Source of the DNA: Neolentinus lepideus HHB14362 ss-1
Taxonomy: Eukaryota; Basidiomycota; Agaricomycetes; Gloeophyllales; Gloeophyllaceae
Length of the DNA: 64,000 nucleotides
Assembly (NCBI GenBank): GCA_001632425.1
Contig: KV425553.1
Span: 358,263 to 422,262 of the forward strand
Direction: 5' to 3'
Shown: piece after piece, positions 46,401-57,626 of the stretch
Numbering within the stretch: the first letter of the stretch is position 1
How the letters are laid out: every line of letters starts with the position of its first letter
The notes under the pieces: model-generated
Database searches by the model: none
Told to the model about the DNA's origin: nothing
Seen by the model: the letters and a program-made list of their open reading frames with translations, nothing else
Translations under genes and position numbers: made by a program

Positions 46401-48426
46401 TGACAGGAAGGCTATGGGTGTCGTCGTTCGGCTACCAAACGGTGTCCATAGGCTGTATCTTAAGGGCGCTAGCGAGATCCTCACGAGGATGTGTGGCGAT
46501 CATGTTGTAGTCTACCAGCATGGCACCGAAGATTCCCGGGATACCGTCGAGAAGCTGGACATCGATGAATTGAAACGAGAGAACATCGACCGGACTATCA
46601 TCTTCTATGCCAACCAGACGCTCAGAACGATCGCATTGTGCTACCGTGACTTTGAGTCATGGCCGCCCGCTGATGCGAGACAAGTGTCAGAGGACGAAGT
46701 AAGCAGTGTTGTCTCGACTGTGATGATCGTACTGATCATTACTCTAGGTTGAATATGAAGATATCGCTGAGGACATGACTCTCATCGGTATCGTCGGTAT
46801 TGAGGACCCACTGCGAGAAGGTGTCAGGACTGCTGTCGCTGATTGTCATCGCGCCGGCGTCACGGTCAAGATGTGCACTGGCGACAACGTTCTGACCGCT
46901 CGATCTATCGCTATCCAGTGTGGGATCTATACTAAGGGTGGTATTATCATGGAAGGCCCTATATTCCGAAAGCTGTCGAAAGAGGAGCGCGTGGATGTCG
47001 TGCCTCGCTTGCAGGTGCTTGCTCGTTCGTCTCCCGAGGACAAGAAAGTCCTTGTAGAGAGTCTCAGAGAACTCGGCGAAGTCGTCGGCGTCACTGGTGA
47101 TGGTACCAACGATGGCCCTGCACTTAAGACGGCTGACGTCGGCTTCTCCATGGGCATTGCTGGTACTGAGGTTGCCAAGGAGGCGTCTGATATAATCCTG
47201 ATGGATGATAATTTCGCTTCCATCGTCAAGGCTATTATGTGGGGTCGCTGCGTCAACGACGCGGTCAGGAAGTTCTTACAGTTCCAGATCTCGGCGAACA
47301 TCACTGCAGTCTTAATCACACTTATCTCTGCTGTGGCCTCGTCATCGGAATCGTCGGTACTTTCGGCCGTGCAGTTGCTCTGGATCAACATCATCATGGA
47401 CACGTTCGCCGCTCTTGCGCTGGCTACTGATCCTGCATCGCCTGTTCTCCTCGATCGCAAGCCCGAAGCGAAAACCGCTCCTCTGTTCACTGTTGATATG
47501 TACAAACAAATCTTTGTCCAATCGGCTTATCAGACGACTATCACACTTATATTCCATTTCCTGGGCTTACGCATCCTCGGTCTTTCTTCCAGCAGTCACA
47601 ATGATAAAGTCGTTCAAACGCTCGTCTTCAATATATTCGTCTTCGCGCAAATATTCAATTCTGTCAACTCTCGGCGTCTCGATAACAAGTTGAATGTGTT
47701 CGAGGGTGTTACTAGAAATTTCTACTTCATTGGAATTACTGTACTCGGTTCGTACCATCTTTATCTTACCCAGTTTTCTCCTAACATGGTCGACAGAGGT
47801 CGCTGTCCAAGTCCTTATTGTTTTTGTCGGCGGTGCTGCATTCCAGGTTACACGAGTTGGCGGGCGGGAGTGGGGTATTTCCATCGCTCTCGGTTTCGTC
47901 GCGTTATTAGTTGGATCCCTGGCCCGCCTAATTCCCAATGGCCCCGTCGAGAAGCTTTTCATCAAGCTTCGTCTCCTGCCAGATCCCAACGTTCTTCCCA
48001 CGAAGAGTCCTCAAGCAGAGGCAGAAACCTGGAATAGGGCTATTGAACTTGTCCGCGACAACCTCGGCACGTTTGCTAAGATTCGCGGTGGCAGAATGCG
48101 CGGATCTTCCTTTGTTGGTAAGAGCCGTAGTGCTCGAATGGAGCAAGGCCACATCGTGTAAGTTTGCCTCATGATCTCGTCCCGGTTGTTTCGCTCATGT
48201 GTTTTGCAGACCGTCTCTCTTGACTATGGTGCCAACCTTAGTCGCTTCTTCAGTGGGTGCGGGATGGATGCCGCAGAGCGGTTCACTTTCCGATCCCGCA
48301 CATAACGATCCGTCAAGATCTACTGCGGCCTTATGGGAAGGGAAAATCCAAATACATCCGGATACTCCCGCAGACGACCCATTCGTGAAAAAATGGAACG
48401 CTCGTGCAGCCCGCGGACAACAGTAA
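43467..48426 (+). CDS. PMC1: P-type Ca2+-ATPase, PMCA/Pmc1 type (vacuolar)
   Basis: Eight exons (43467-44840, 44934-45068, 45128-45542, 45590-45823, 45875-46698, 46748-47747, 47797-48157, 48210-48426) join to 1519 residues. Type IIB P-ATPase motifs occur in order: actuator ATGES, membrane helix M4 VAVPEGLPLAVT, phosphorylation site CTDKTGTLTQN with D761, nucleotide-binding KGASE, TGDN and GDGTNDGPALK. Membrane helices fill the C-terminal third (FQISANITAV, LLWINIIMDTFAALALATDP). The pump moves cytosolic Ca2+ into the vacuole in exchange for protons. The N-terminal extension of about 430 residues is Ser/Pro/Asp-rich and low in order, much longer than in yeast Pmc1 (1173 residues in total), and could hold regulatory phosphosites. 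The fifth intron ends with the frame kept; the sixth donor is GTTCGT. Confidence 0.95.
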
Positions 48427-48816
48427 TGACTCTTAACTCAGATACACGTTTGACTTACTAGTTCACGATACACCACGAAGATCATAGACACCATTGTTAC
48501 TCTCCATGCAATAATCAATGAACACTGTAATATCATGTTGTCCTGGTGGGATTCAGGGGCACCCTAATTATCCTTATGCATATATATGTAAATACTCATT
48601 AGTTAGGTTATGACAATCATAATATGTCTGAGGATTCCCAAGCTCTCTGTGCTATTTTCTCTGCTTTCGTGTGTCCCTTACTTAACCTCTCTCCAAGTGC
48701 CAATGACGTCCGCATGTGAAATCCATATGGACGGTTAGCCGGTTCTGCAATGGTAGCGCCTGCACAGCTTGCCAGATCAACATAACTTGTTGGCCAATCC
48801 ATTGAGGCCAGGAAGC
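48427..48816. other. spacer between Ca2+-ATPase and citrate synthase genes
   Basis: 390 bases holding the ATPase 3' UTR and the citrate synthase promoter; AT-rich around 48515-48630. No reading frame on the plus strand. Confidence 0.4.
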
Positions 48817-51360
48817 ATGGGCCGTCTTACAGTCACTAACGAGAGCCTGACGGTGCAAGACAACCGAACGGGGAAGACCTATGATATCCCGTATGTCCTG
48901 TAAACTATGTTCTCTCCAAATAATCTGAATAGGTCTTAGCATTGTGGACAATTCTGTGTCAGCGACATCGTTCAAGGCCATCGCTGCACCTCGGAAACCC
49001 GATGAACGAGAGGAGAACGGAACGGACAACGGTTTGCGAGTCTCGGACAAGGGCTTCTTGAATACTGCTGTCATTCAAAGCGAAATCACATATATTGATG
49101 GAGAAGCTGGTGGTATGCCGTTCACCTAGTAAATTATAGATGAAAGAGTACTCATTCCTTTGTCTGTATTCAGTCCTCCGCTATAGGTAAGTCATTCTGT
49201 GGGGGCATCGAAGCATACATACGTTGACGGGAGTACATTACAGAGGATACCCTATTGAACAGCTCGCTTTGCGCTCATCTTTCTTGGAAAGCGCATACCT
49301 ACTCATCTACGGCTCTCTGCCAACAGACGAACAATTCCGAGTCTTTGAGACGGAGGTTCTGCATCACAGTATCCTACACTCTGAGGCTGAGAACTTCTTT
49401 CGTTCATTCCGGTACTTCCTAGACCTCATAGCGAGGTGTTGGTACTAACATTTATCCAGTTATGATGCGCACCCCATGGCAATGCTCACCAGTGCCTTTG
49501 CCTATCTGGGATCTTACTACAGCGAAGCCAACCCTTCGTTGCAAGGTAAGAATGAACAGCCCCGCTGGAGACGACCTTATATTTCTATGCTAACTCGGAT
49601 GTGAAGGGCAAACGCTGTTCACGAAGGGGGATGCGGCGTCCCTAGCCAACATGGACAAGCAGATATTTCGGTTGATTGGCAAGGCTACCACTCTGGCTGC
49701 GTAAGATTGAATTATAGCACTGTCAGAGTGGTGCTGATGTCGCCTCTATCTTGTTAGTATGGCCTATCGCGTGCGACAGGGCAGAGACTTTGTGACTCCT
49801 CCGACTGGTCTTAGCTATACGGGGTCGTTCTTATACCAAATGGATCATCTCGGAGAGGAGAACTACACCCCTCACCCGGTCCTCGTCAAGGCACTCGACG
49901 TGCTGTTTCTCTTGCACGCGGATCACGAGCTGAATGCGTCGTGTACGACTGTCCTGCAGACGGGGAGTTCTTTGGTGGATCCATATTCAGCGATTGCGTA
50001 AGTCTGAGTAGCAACGCGATTATGACCAGGTTAATAATTTGAACAGGGCGGGGTGTGCTTCACTATAGTGCGTCTAGCCATCAGTTTCATTGCCCTAAGG
50101 AGTCTATTAATGGGAGTACTTTTGTAGTGGACCGTTACATGGTCTGCGTGAAACTTCATGTAGGTTAGAAAGGATTACTGATCTCCTCCATAGGTGGCGC
50201 GAACGAGGCTGTCATTCGTATGCTCATATCTATCGGAAGGTCCGTTCTAACATCTTTCCTGCCTTCTGGTCCTTACCGGATGTGTACAGCCCTGCGAATG
50301 TGCCAGCATTCATTGAAGCTGTCAAGAGACGCGAGAAAGTGTTATCTGGGTTTGGTCACCGGTGCGCCTTTTGAATGTGGTAGCAGCTCGTTCTGACCTT
50401 TAGTACGCAGTGTATACAAGACGGTAGGCGTAACTTACGAATTGCGATACCGTCAGTCTAAGCACAGCTCTCTTGCCTTCAGACAGATCCTCGGTCGTAC
50501 ATTATCCGCAAGACTGCGGATGAGGTATTCAAGGTGTATGTGCTATTCTACAGTTTCATACATACTGGGGTAACGAGCCTCCATATTTAGGACCGGCAAG
50601 GACGAGCTCCTGGAGACTGCAATGGCGCTGCACGACGCTGCGATGAAAGATGAGTATTTCACAAAGCGAAGACTGTATCCGAATGTGGATTTCTGGTAAG
50701 GAACAATCTGAGTGGCAGTATTTCTAGTGCTGACCAACCACTGCAGGAGGTGAGAGACGATGACTCGACCCGTCTGTTGACCATCTGAAGGATGCTGATA
50801 CTTTCAGTGGTCTAATATATCGTGCCATGGGTATGTTCGGATATTCCAGAGTATTGCATATTACAGATAGCTGACATGGTTATCTCAGGCTTTCCTACGG
50901 ATTTCTTCCCGGTGCTGTTTGCAGTCCCGCGGGTCGTTGGATGGCTGGCGCACTGGAGACAAGTGAGTATCTGAAGAGCTCTAGCCGTCGGATCATTGCC
51001 GACTCCGTATCACAGATGATGTTACAGGAGGGAGGTGTCAAGATCTGGCGACCAAAGCAGGTGAGCGCGGAGCGGCAGATGGACTCCGGTATAGAAACAC
51101 TGGGCAGGTACTGATAAATGTTGCAGATTTATATTGGCTCGGGCAAGCGAGATTACGTCCCCATGGCTGAGCGGGAGAATAATGTTAAGACCGGTGATCC
51201 CAAAAAGACCCCAAGTGCGGTGCCCCACTCCGGGTGAGTACCATGCATGTTGCCGTTGTCTTGGCGTGCTGCTAACCATGGCGATGGCATTCGCGGGAAC
51301 TGTTTTAGGATGACCAAGCGGACAATGCTGGCGAACTACAGAGGCAAGAGCAAACTGTAG
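48817..51360 (+). CDS. peroxisomal citrate synthase (GltA-type, PTS1)
   Basis: Twenty exons join to 491 residues: 48817-48890, 48940-49112, 49174-49186, 49244-49411, 49460-49545, 49607-49700, 49758-49997, 50047-50067, 50128-50141, 50194-50239, 50290-50361, 50411-50423, 50483-50535, 50591-50695, 50747-50749, 50808-50830, 50889-50962, 51016-51060, 51127-51233, 51309-51360. Catalytic residues are present: H259 ([10 protein letters not shown]), H294 (GPLHGGANEA) and D340 (GHRVYKTTDPR). The sequence follows the bacterial GltA pattern ([24 protein letters not shown]) rather than the animal/yeast mitochondrial type. It has no mitochondrial presequence and ends KSKL, a PTS1 signal, so it should act in the peroxisome, condensing oxaloacetate and acetyl-CoA for the glyoxylate cycle or export of acetyl units. 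A 2-methylcitrate activity cannot be excluded. The 3-base exon restores the conserved W-S-G. Confidence 0.93.
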
Positions 51361-51539
51361 ATAGCTGTTGGGTAGTATATGTTTTCTTGAGAACTATATT
51401 TTTTGCTGGTCAATGTCATAAGGAAGGAGAGAGAAGCATCGAAGCCTGAATTCGAATCTGTGTCTGTGTTTGATGGAAGTGGCCCAAAACGGAAGGTGCA
51501 TGCGATAGGTTCCCACGCCGCCGCGACTGGTCCGAGAAA

Positions 51540-51640
51540 AGACTGGCTCGCAACAATTCTTCCTCCTCATCGTTCTGACAACAGCGTCCTCGCCCTCCTC
51601 CCGTCCCCCTCCTCACTTTACGCCACACCCTATCGCAAAA
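51540..51640 (+). promoter_or_regulatory. pyrimidine-rich leader upstream of GPI protein gene
   Basis: CT-rich tracts (TTCCTCCTC, CTCCTCCCG, CCCCCTCCTC) end just before the ATG at 51641. Such tracts are common in promoters of highly expressed fungal genes that lack a strong TATA box. Confidence 0.4.
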
Positions 51641-52525
51641 ATGCTTGCCACACTCTTTTCCTCCACACTCTTTTTCGCTCTTGCGATCCGGTCTGCTTCC
51701 GCTGACTTCAGCATTGACACCCCTCAACTGACACAGGTATAGCGAATTCCTTATTTTGCTTTCACAATGAAACCTGACTCTTCTTCGCCATGTTGTAGTG
51801 TGGAGATGCCCACGTTACCTGGGAGAACACCGGTGCTGGTCCCTACAACTTGATTGTTGTCCCCGCCTCCGACCCTTGCAGTGACGTTCTGTAAGGAGTC
51901 ACTCTACTGTCCCTGAAACTAGCTATTGACCCACCTCCACCCATCAGTGCAGACCTCGGTGACCACCAGGGTACCTCCATGAGCTGGAAGGTCAATTTCC
52001 CCGCTGGAACTCAGCTCATGTTCTCCCTGGAGGATGACAATGGCGACGAAGCCTGGAGTGGTTCTGTTAGTCATCCTAGTATATCTTTGTACCCTGTCAT
52101 CTTGACATCGCTCTTTCAGATGACTGTTGGCGGCAGCTCTGACGCCTCTTGCCTGCCCGCCGTCTCGTCCTCTGCTGCTGCATCCTCTGCTGCTGCATCC
52201 TCTGCTGCTGCATCCTCCAGCGCAGCCGTCTCCTCGTCCGCGGCTGCCTCCGGCTCAAGCGCTCGCACAACGTACGTGTATGGTCCTGCGTAAATGGGTT
52301 CCCCCACTGACTACTCTGTTTCTATCTAGTCTGGTCGTCTCGCCGGCCGCCACAGGTGCTGCGAAGGCTGCTGCCACGGTGTCCGCCTCTTCCTCTGGTG
52401 CTGCTGTTCCTGTGGGTGCCGCGAATGCCGGCCTGGACCCCACCTCGGGCGCCTTCTCTGTCCGCCAGTTCAGCACCCCAGTGATGCTCCTTAGCGCTGT
52501 CGCTGCCCTCGTGGCCCTCGCTTAA
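51641..52525 (+). CDS. Ser/Ala-rich GPI-anchored cell-wall protein
   Basis: Five exons (51641-51736, 51799-51890, 51948-52065, 52120-52271, 52330-52525) join to 217 residues. A signal peptide covers about residues 1-21 (LFSSTLFFALAIRSASA). A folded domain of about 90 residues begins DFSIDTPQLTQCGDAHVTW and contains three further Cys; its pattern is that of small Kre9/Knh-like basidiomycete surface proteins. A Ser/Ala stalk coded by 15-base repeats follows, likely O-mannosylated. The hydrophobic end (TPVMLLSAVAALVALA) with small residues before it is a GPI attachment signal. It should sit on the plasma membrane or in the wall. The function beyond structure is unknown. Confidence 0.85.
52168..52212 (+). 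repeat. three perfect 15-base tandem repeats in the GPI protein stalk
   Basis: Three identical copies of TCCTCTGCTGCTGCA code for SSAAA units in the stalk. In-frame repeats of this kind can change copy number and so vary stalk length between strains. Confidence 0.8.
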
Positions 52526-53461
52526 GCGTCTCCCACGGCCCGTATATACCCCCACATTTAACCTCCTATTTTGTATCCTGGAGATACACGTGTATACCAC
52601 TGTCTCCAGGAAGGGCTGGTTGTTTTACTCTGACTTGAGGAGATCTATACAGTGGATTTGTTCTTGGTGATTTATTAGCAGGTATCTTGGTTGGCGGCTG
52701 GCTCTACGAAATTGTTTGTGTACTGTCAATTATTATACTATTAGCAATTCCCGGTACATGAGCATGACCTGCGACGTCCTCAGCCACGATCTCCCGTTCT
52801 ACGCGTATGCTTGGTTCCGTCTGCGAACATGAATCTACCATAAGCTTATCAATCCTAGTAATAACGAAACATGGGTTGACACCGCAACTCTTATCATGTC
52901 TCATATGAAGACTGGCCCGTCCGCCGTGAGCGGATTCGAAGACTCGACAGCGAGGAACTTTTGACTGTCGAGACCCAATAGCATGGCAGGATTTAAACCC
53001 GTGCCATACTTATTAAGCAGGAACCTGTTCTTACATGTGGCGGATCTACTATTGAGGTCTTGCGGGAGCATTCTACAGATACTGCAGTGGGCAGATATTT
53101 GGGTACATCATTATCATTAGATCCTCCGTTTCGTTCTCCTGCTGAAGAACTCATTCGACCAGGGCATGATTGCGCAACAGTGCCGCGTCCTTGCTTTCCT
53201 CACCTAGGTGCATATTTGATGCGTGCTCAGCCGATATGAGATCCTTTCGTATTTCCTGTATCGTCTACACACGTAACTCTCACTATCTCAGGCCGGTGCT
53301 CGAAAGCGGCTCCCAAGCCACTACAGGATCTGATGACCTTCGTTGCACATTCCATCAATTGTGGGGACATCGTCTGCCCATTCGTCTGCGCAAAGGTGGC
53401 CGAGGATAGGTTCTCGCACACAGTTACATTAGCGACTGACAAATAACCTCAATACTTATTC
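52526..53461. other. intergenic region between convergent genes
   Basis: The 3' ends of the GPI protein and the APH-like gene face each other across 0.9 kb. Two short hairpins lie at 52941-52974 and 52983-53007. No gene was supported. Confidence 0.4.
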
Positions 53462-55102
53462 CTACATGGCAACTTCCAGTCGAGGAGTACTTGGCCCCGC
53501 AGAGCCCGGCCGGATCCTCGCCTCCGCTGGGACTGGGGGCATAGCAAGGAACATCGCATTTGATCCGCGGGTGACAAGATTGATGCGAGCTACCCTACCA
53601 ACCAATGTCGAAGGGTCCAGCAGGGCTGATAGGCCGTCCACATCTTCTTGACCCGGTAAGGTCGCAAGTCTGATGAGAACGAAACATTAATATTCCGATG
53701 TGCAAGGACAGCATGTACAGGGAAGTTGAAATAACGTACATGCTTTCCAGGGTCGGTAGAATCAGAAAGCCATCCTTTACAGCGTCGTATTCAGACACGT
53801 CTTCCAGTGCATGCCGAGTATCATCCAAGTCGAGAGCCTTCAGGAAAATCGACTCAGGGCCAGCGAGTTGGGATGTGATTCTCTTGAATACATTGGATAG
53901 CTCCGTCTTCTCTTTCTCACTAGCGCCTGTCAAGGAGGGGCGGAGCCAGAGCGGTAGACGAGCACAGGCCCAAAGAGGTGCAGTGGTGATGCTTTGCCAT
54001 CCGGTTAAGCATACCTATGCCAAAGCGTTATTTGCACTCTTCAAGGGCTGGTGTGACACGTACGTACGATTCTAGAAGGCTCGTCAGGGGACACAAAAAT
54101 GTTCTTCAGACTCAGTCTATGTAAATTAATGGAGAACGGCGACATCGTAGGATCATCGTCGTCCAAACCGCGGCACTGATTGACCAGCTCGGACATCAGA
54201 CCCACTGTCCTCTCTACTTGCAACCGCATCTCTTCGACGTTACGCTGGTAGTCTGCCGACGTGTCTTGTGTAAACAGCACCCGCGAGCTATCAAGTTCCC
54301 GCTGTGCACAGGCAAGATAGTATGCTTTAGCGGTGCTGAAAGGGCCACGATCGAGGTCCAAGTGTGCACGCCCATCTAGATAGAATATGGATCTCGTCAT
54401 GGGACCAACCGTTATCTCGCCGTCTTCTTGTTGGTACAGGCTACCGATCTGGTTAAAGCGTAGAGAAAATAGCTCCAACATCCATTTGACTACTTGAGTG
54501 ATTATCTCGTGTTGCTGGAACGACGTGAGCGTCCGGAATAGAGCTTCGAGGGGGATCCCGGCAATCTAGCTCCAAGGTAAACGGGTATGCTGAACGGTGA
54601 ATAGTAGAAGGAGATCTCACCTTCTCTGTAAGGATATACGGGCCTACAGCGTTCCCCGTTTCGAAGTCATATGCGACAATGGAAGCCACGGGCACTGAGG
54701 TGTGATTTCGAACATATTTCATCGTTGCAACCTTTTAGCAGTGTCCATGGATGAAACATTGAATTAATAAGTACTTCCGCCATACCTCTGACTTAAACAG
54801 TGGTACCAATACACCCGACGTAGCCACTCGAGCTACGATGTCGGGGCCTTCTGAGAGTGTAACATGATAGGACTGCGGATAGTAGCATAGATAAGCAAGT
54901 ACGCACTGGGCTATTCAGACGGCACGTACTCTGCAGATTTCGTCTTCAGCTGGAGTCAGCGCTAGATTTCAATGTGGTGCGGGCGATTCAGCGTACCTTT
55001 CCCAAGGAAATTGATAGAGACAACGGGTTCGTTGGTCTTCTCTTCAACAACCTTCTTCAGCGCATCGAAGTCGGCACTCTGTGTGGAAGAAGTTGCAAAC
55101 AT
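53462..55102 (-). CDS. APH-family phosphotransferase-like protein, probably a pseudokinase
   Basis: Seven exons (54997-55102, 54930-54949, 54786-54872, 54621-54731, 54068-54565, 53740-54014, 53462-53669) join to 434 residues. The fold is that of fungal aminoglycoside phosphotransferase-like kinases: N lobe with VVSINFLGK and IVARVATSGVLVPL, hinge GPYILTEKIAGIPLEAL, then a helical C lobe. The usual catalytic loop HPDLHxxN is replaced by LHRLSLKN, so the His and the catalytic Asp are gone. The metal-binding Asp of the IIDW motif is Gly (CLTGWQS). Catalysis is therefore unlikely, although the reading frame is intact and the flanks PFSIN and IFVSPDEPSRI are conserved. Small-molecule kinases of this family are very common in mushroom genomes; the substrate is unknown. 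Confidence 0.8.
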
Positions 55103-55655
55103 ATCGACGTGGAACTGGAAGAAGTATAACAGCGTTAGATAATTTTATCAACAAAGTGAGCTGCGTCATCGGCCTAATGACTTACACGTGTGCGGTCCGG
55201 TTTCTTTGTTCGACAGGTTGCAATACTATGTTGTCCTCCCGTGTATTTGGGAAATATCAGGATGAAGGCTTCAACTGCATTTGTATTCGAGAGTGTCCCG
55301 ATACTACCTGCAGTGGGACCGCCCAGCGGAAGCTCCAAGATCGCTCAAACCGTCTCTCTCTGATGCCGTAGTAGAATATTAATGAATCTTAAGTCCAAGT
55401 ATAGCGTTAGTATTCGTGAATGCCACAAAAGTGAGCTTCGGTTCCTCAGCTTGTTGGCCATCGTTTGAGATTGCAACAGATATTGTTTGTCAACATCTCG
55501 GTCAATTCTCAAATCACAGATCTGAGCAAGATCGGTCGCATCTCCGATCCGGACTAGATTCAGTGCTTACCTCTGCCACAATCCAGCATGTCCGACACCC
55601 TTTCGGATTGGCATACAGTGTGAGAGTAGTACAGACCTTCCGAAGAAAACCTTTG
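55103..55655. other. shared upstream region of APH-like gene and PCC1
   Basis: 553 bases between two divergent start codons. An in-frame open stretch upstream of PCC1 (from 55416) lacks family similarity, so I place the PCC1 start at 55656. Confidence 0.4.
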
Positions 55656-55978
55656 ATGACAGGCCTGCACAGAACCGTGCGAGTACCCTTTGCATCGGCT
55701 AGGCACGCAACCATAGCAAAGCAAGTCATTGAAGTCGACAGAGAGCTGCAGCCGCATGCTGTGAAAAGATTGCTCGTAGTTGAGGATGATGTATTGGTAG
55801 CGTACGTCGTAACTGCAATCACCCATCAACTTGCGGGATAACGCGTAGCAACAGGACATTTACGACCTTGACAGTCCGATTAGCAAGGCTAACACTGAAC
55901 GCCTTCCTCGAGAACGTAGAACTTGTCGTTCGGACGATCGGACAGTTTGGAGCAGAGGAAGAGCGGAGGCCGAGCTAG
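55656..55978 (+). CDS. PCC1: KEOPS/EKC complex subunit Pcc1
   Basis: Two exons (55656-55801 and 55855-55978) join to 89 residues, the normal length for Pcc1. The protein runs TVRVPFASARHATIAKQVIE, then VDRELQPHAVKRLLVVEDDV, then RLARLTLNAFLENVELVVRT. This is the two-strand, helix, strand, helix Pcc1 pattern with the conserved VPF, A.HA.IA, LEVD-like and N.FL.N motifs. Pcc1 homodimerises in KEOPS and contacts Kae1, which makes the t6A37 modification on ANN-decoding tRNAs; in yeast it also affects transcription and telomeres. The frame is open further upstream (from 55416), but that part has no similarity to Pcc1. The 3' end lies 102 bases from the convergent PA2G4-like gene. Confidence 0.9.
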
Positions 55979-56080
55979 CGATACAATCTGTTGCACATCG
56001 GCAGCCGCACGTACACTATTCAAAACACTACACATATCTAGCGCACACAGTTCTTTCTTCGTTTATTTTCTTCAGTTGCT

Positions 56081-57626
56081 TCAAGCATCGCCCTCAGCTT
56101 TCTCACCCTCCGCCTTGGCCTTCTTTTTCTTGGACTTCTTGTCCTCGCGCAACTTCTTCGTCAGGAGCTCCTTCAGCTCGGGGTCCTCAATCTCCTTCTC
56201 TGACTTGACTAGTTCGGGTTTGTACCAAACTGGAGGATGGGTAATCAAGGCGGGACCGGCAGGTAGGAGAGCAATAGTAAAGTGGAAAGCGGCAACGAAG
56301 GTGCCGGCGGGGGTATAGCTGGAAGGAGGACAACATGAATACAATTCCCGAAGCTGCCATTTTGGAATCGCACGTACACAACTTCATATGGCTTGACAAG
56401 GTTGTGCTGCACCGCTTCTTGCAGCCCTAACCGTGCCTTCTTCTCGTCTTCGAGACTCCGAATGTTGAAGGGGAAGGCGCCTGCCTTCTTTTGGACATCA
56501 GAGAACACTGCTCTCGACGTCTTCATCTTGAGCTGATAAGTGACAGTCGATTCCCGCTGGTACACAGTAGTCCGTGATTCCTCTGTCCGAGCCTACAAAA
56601 TTCAGGATTGGTAAAGTTATCGGATAGTTACGTCTGTCAGGAATCGCACCTTGCCGTCTTCACCAGTCGAGACGAGGATGTCAATACCGTAAACCTCATT
56701 CTCAGCGAACGTCGCAGCCTCGAAATCCCGTTTTTGTTGTTCGCTGGGGTTCAAGATGACGCGCTTCTTGCCGTCGATGACATTTTGCGTCTGTTGACAC
56801 GAAAGCATACCTGCAAAATCACAGCTCATTTCTCATCCTGGCATGGGAAGCGGACAGCTCGCACGCACCCTCAACAGGCTTGCAACCGAACGCCGTCGCC
56901 ACCTTCTCCACCGCATTTGTGACATCCCAATTTTTGTTGCCCACTTTGACTAGGCGCATGGCAACCTCAGCAGCGGTCCATGCAGCCTGAAGTGCATCTG
57001 CGCGTCTACCAGTCACCGGCTCCTGCTCCGAGGCACCAACAACTAGTGTCTCCGCGCTGATGGCTGCAAAGCCATCGATATGAGCTCCCAAGTGCAGCTT
57101 CACGACATCATCTTTCGCCAGCGTTTGGCCGGAAGTGGGGTCGGACCTAGAAGAGGTAGCAGATGATATATAAAGCCTTGTTTCTGCATCAAGTAGACGT
57201 TGAAGACGTACTCTAGCGGCGAATAGTGGGCTACAGCGTTGTTGACAGAAACGCAGGTGGGGAAGGCGATTCCTGGGTTAAAACATAATTAAGACTTCAC
57301 CCAACGAGGGATAATGGGAAACCGCACCCTTGCTAACTTTCACACCCTTTACCGGTTTATTATACACTGCACCGGTTCCCTGCTCGATGAGCTTGTCTCC
57401 TTCGATACACAGATCGATAATCTTCGCCCCCTCCACGCAAAGCTCAACCAGCTTTTTCAAGCCATTGTTCACAATATCAGCCGCCGTCTGGACGCTGCAC
57501 AGTAAACTTCGAGGATCGCAGCCGATGCTTTTACGGCAAGCGCACCTTGTACTTGGTGAAATCGGCTTCTGCGGTCGACTTGGGTACCTCAGCGGGGGGC
57601 ACCTGCTCAATCGCTGGCTCAGCCAT
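56081..57626 (-). CDS. PA2G4/Ebp1-like protein (inactive methionine-aminopeptidase fold)
   Basis: Multi-exon gene starting MAEPAIEQVPPAEVPKSTAE at 57626 and ending with a Lys-rich tail (KKSKKKKAKAEGEKAEGDA). The pita-bread fold is visible: ADIVNNGLKKLVELC, IEQGTGAVYNKPVKGVKVSK, GIAFPTCVSVNNAVAHYSP, then LAKDDVVKLHLGAHIDGFAA. The first metal-ligand Asp of true aminopeptidases is His here (KLHLG), and the second is also absent (IDGFAAI), as in human Ebp1 and fission yeast Cdb4. Such proteins bind structured RNA and ribosomes and regulate growth; the basic tail fits nucleic-acid binding. Enzymatic peptide cleavage is not expected. Exon borders were not all fixed; the segments are in one consistent order. 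Confidence 0.88.

Noticed and set aside
52925..53007. tRNA-like segment on the minus strand with GGTTTAAATCC and TTCGAATCC boxes and a large hairpin
   Set aside because: The stems needed for acceptor, D and T arms do not pair, and no A box is present; only two simple hairpins (52941-52974, 52983-53007) are supported.
55416..55655. N-terminal extension of Pcc1 in the same open frame
   Set aside because: The extra 80 residues have no similarity to Pcc1, whose normal length is reached from the ATG at 55656.
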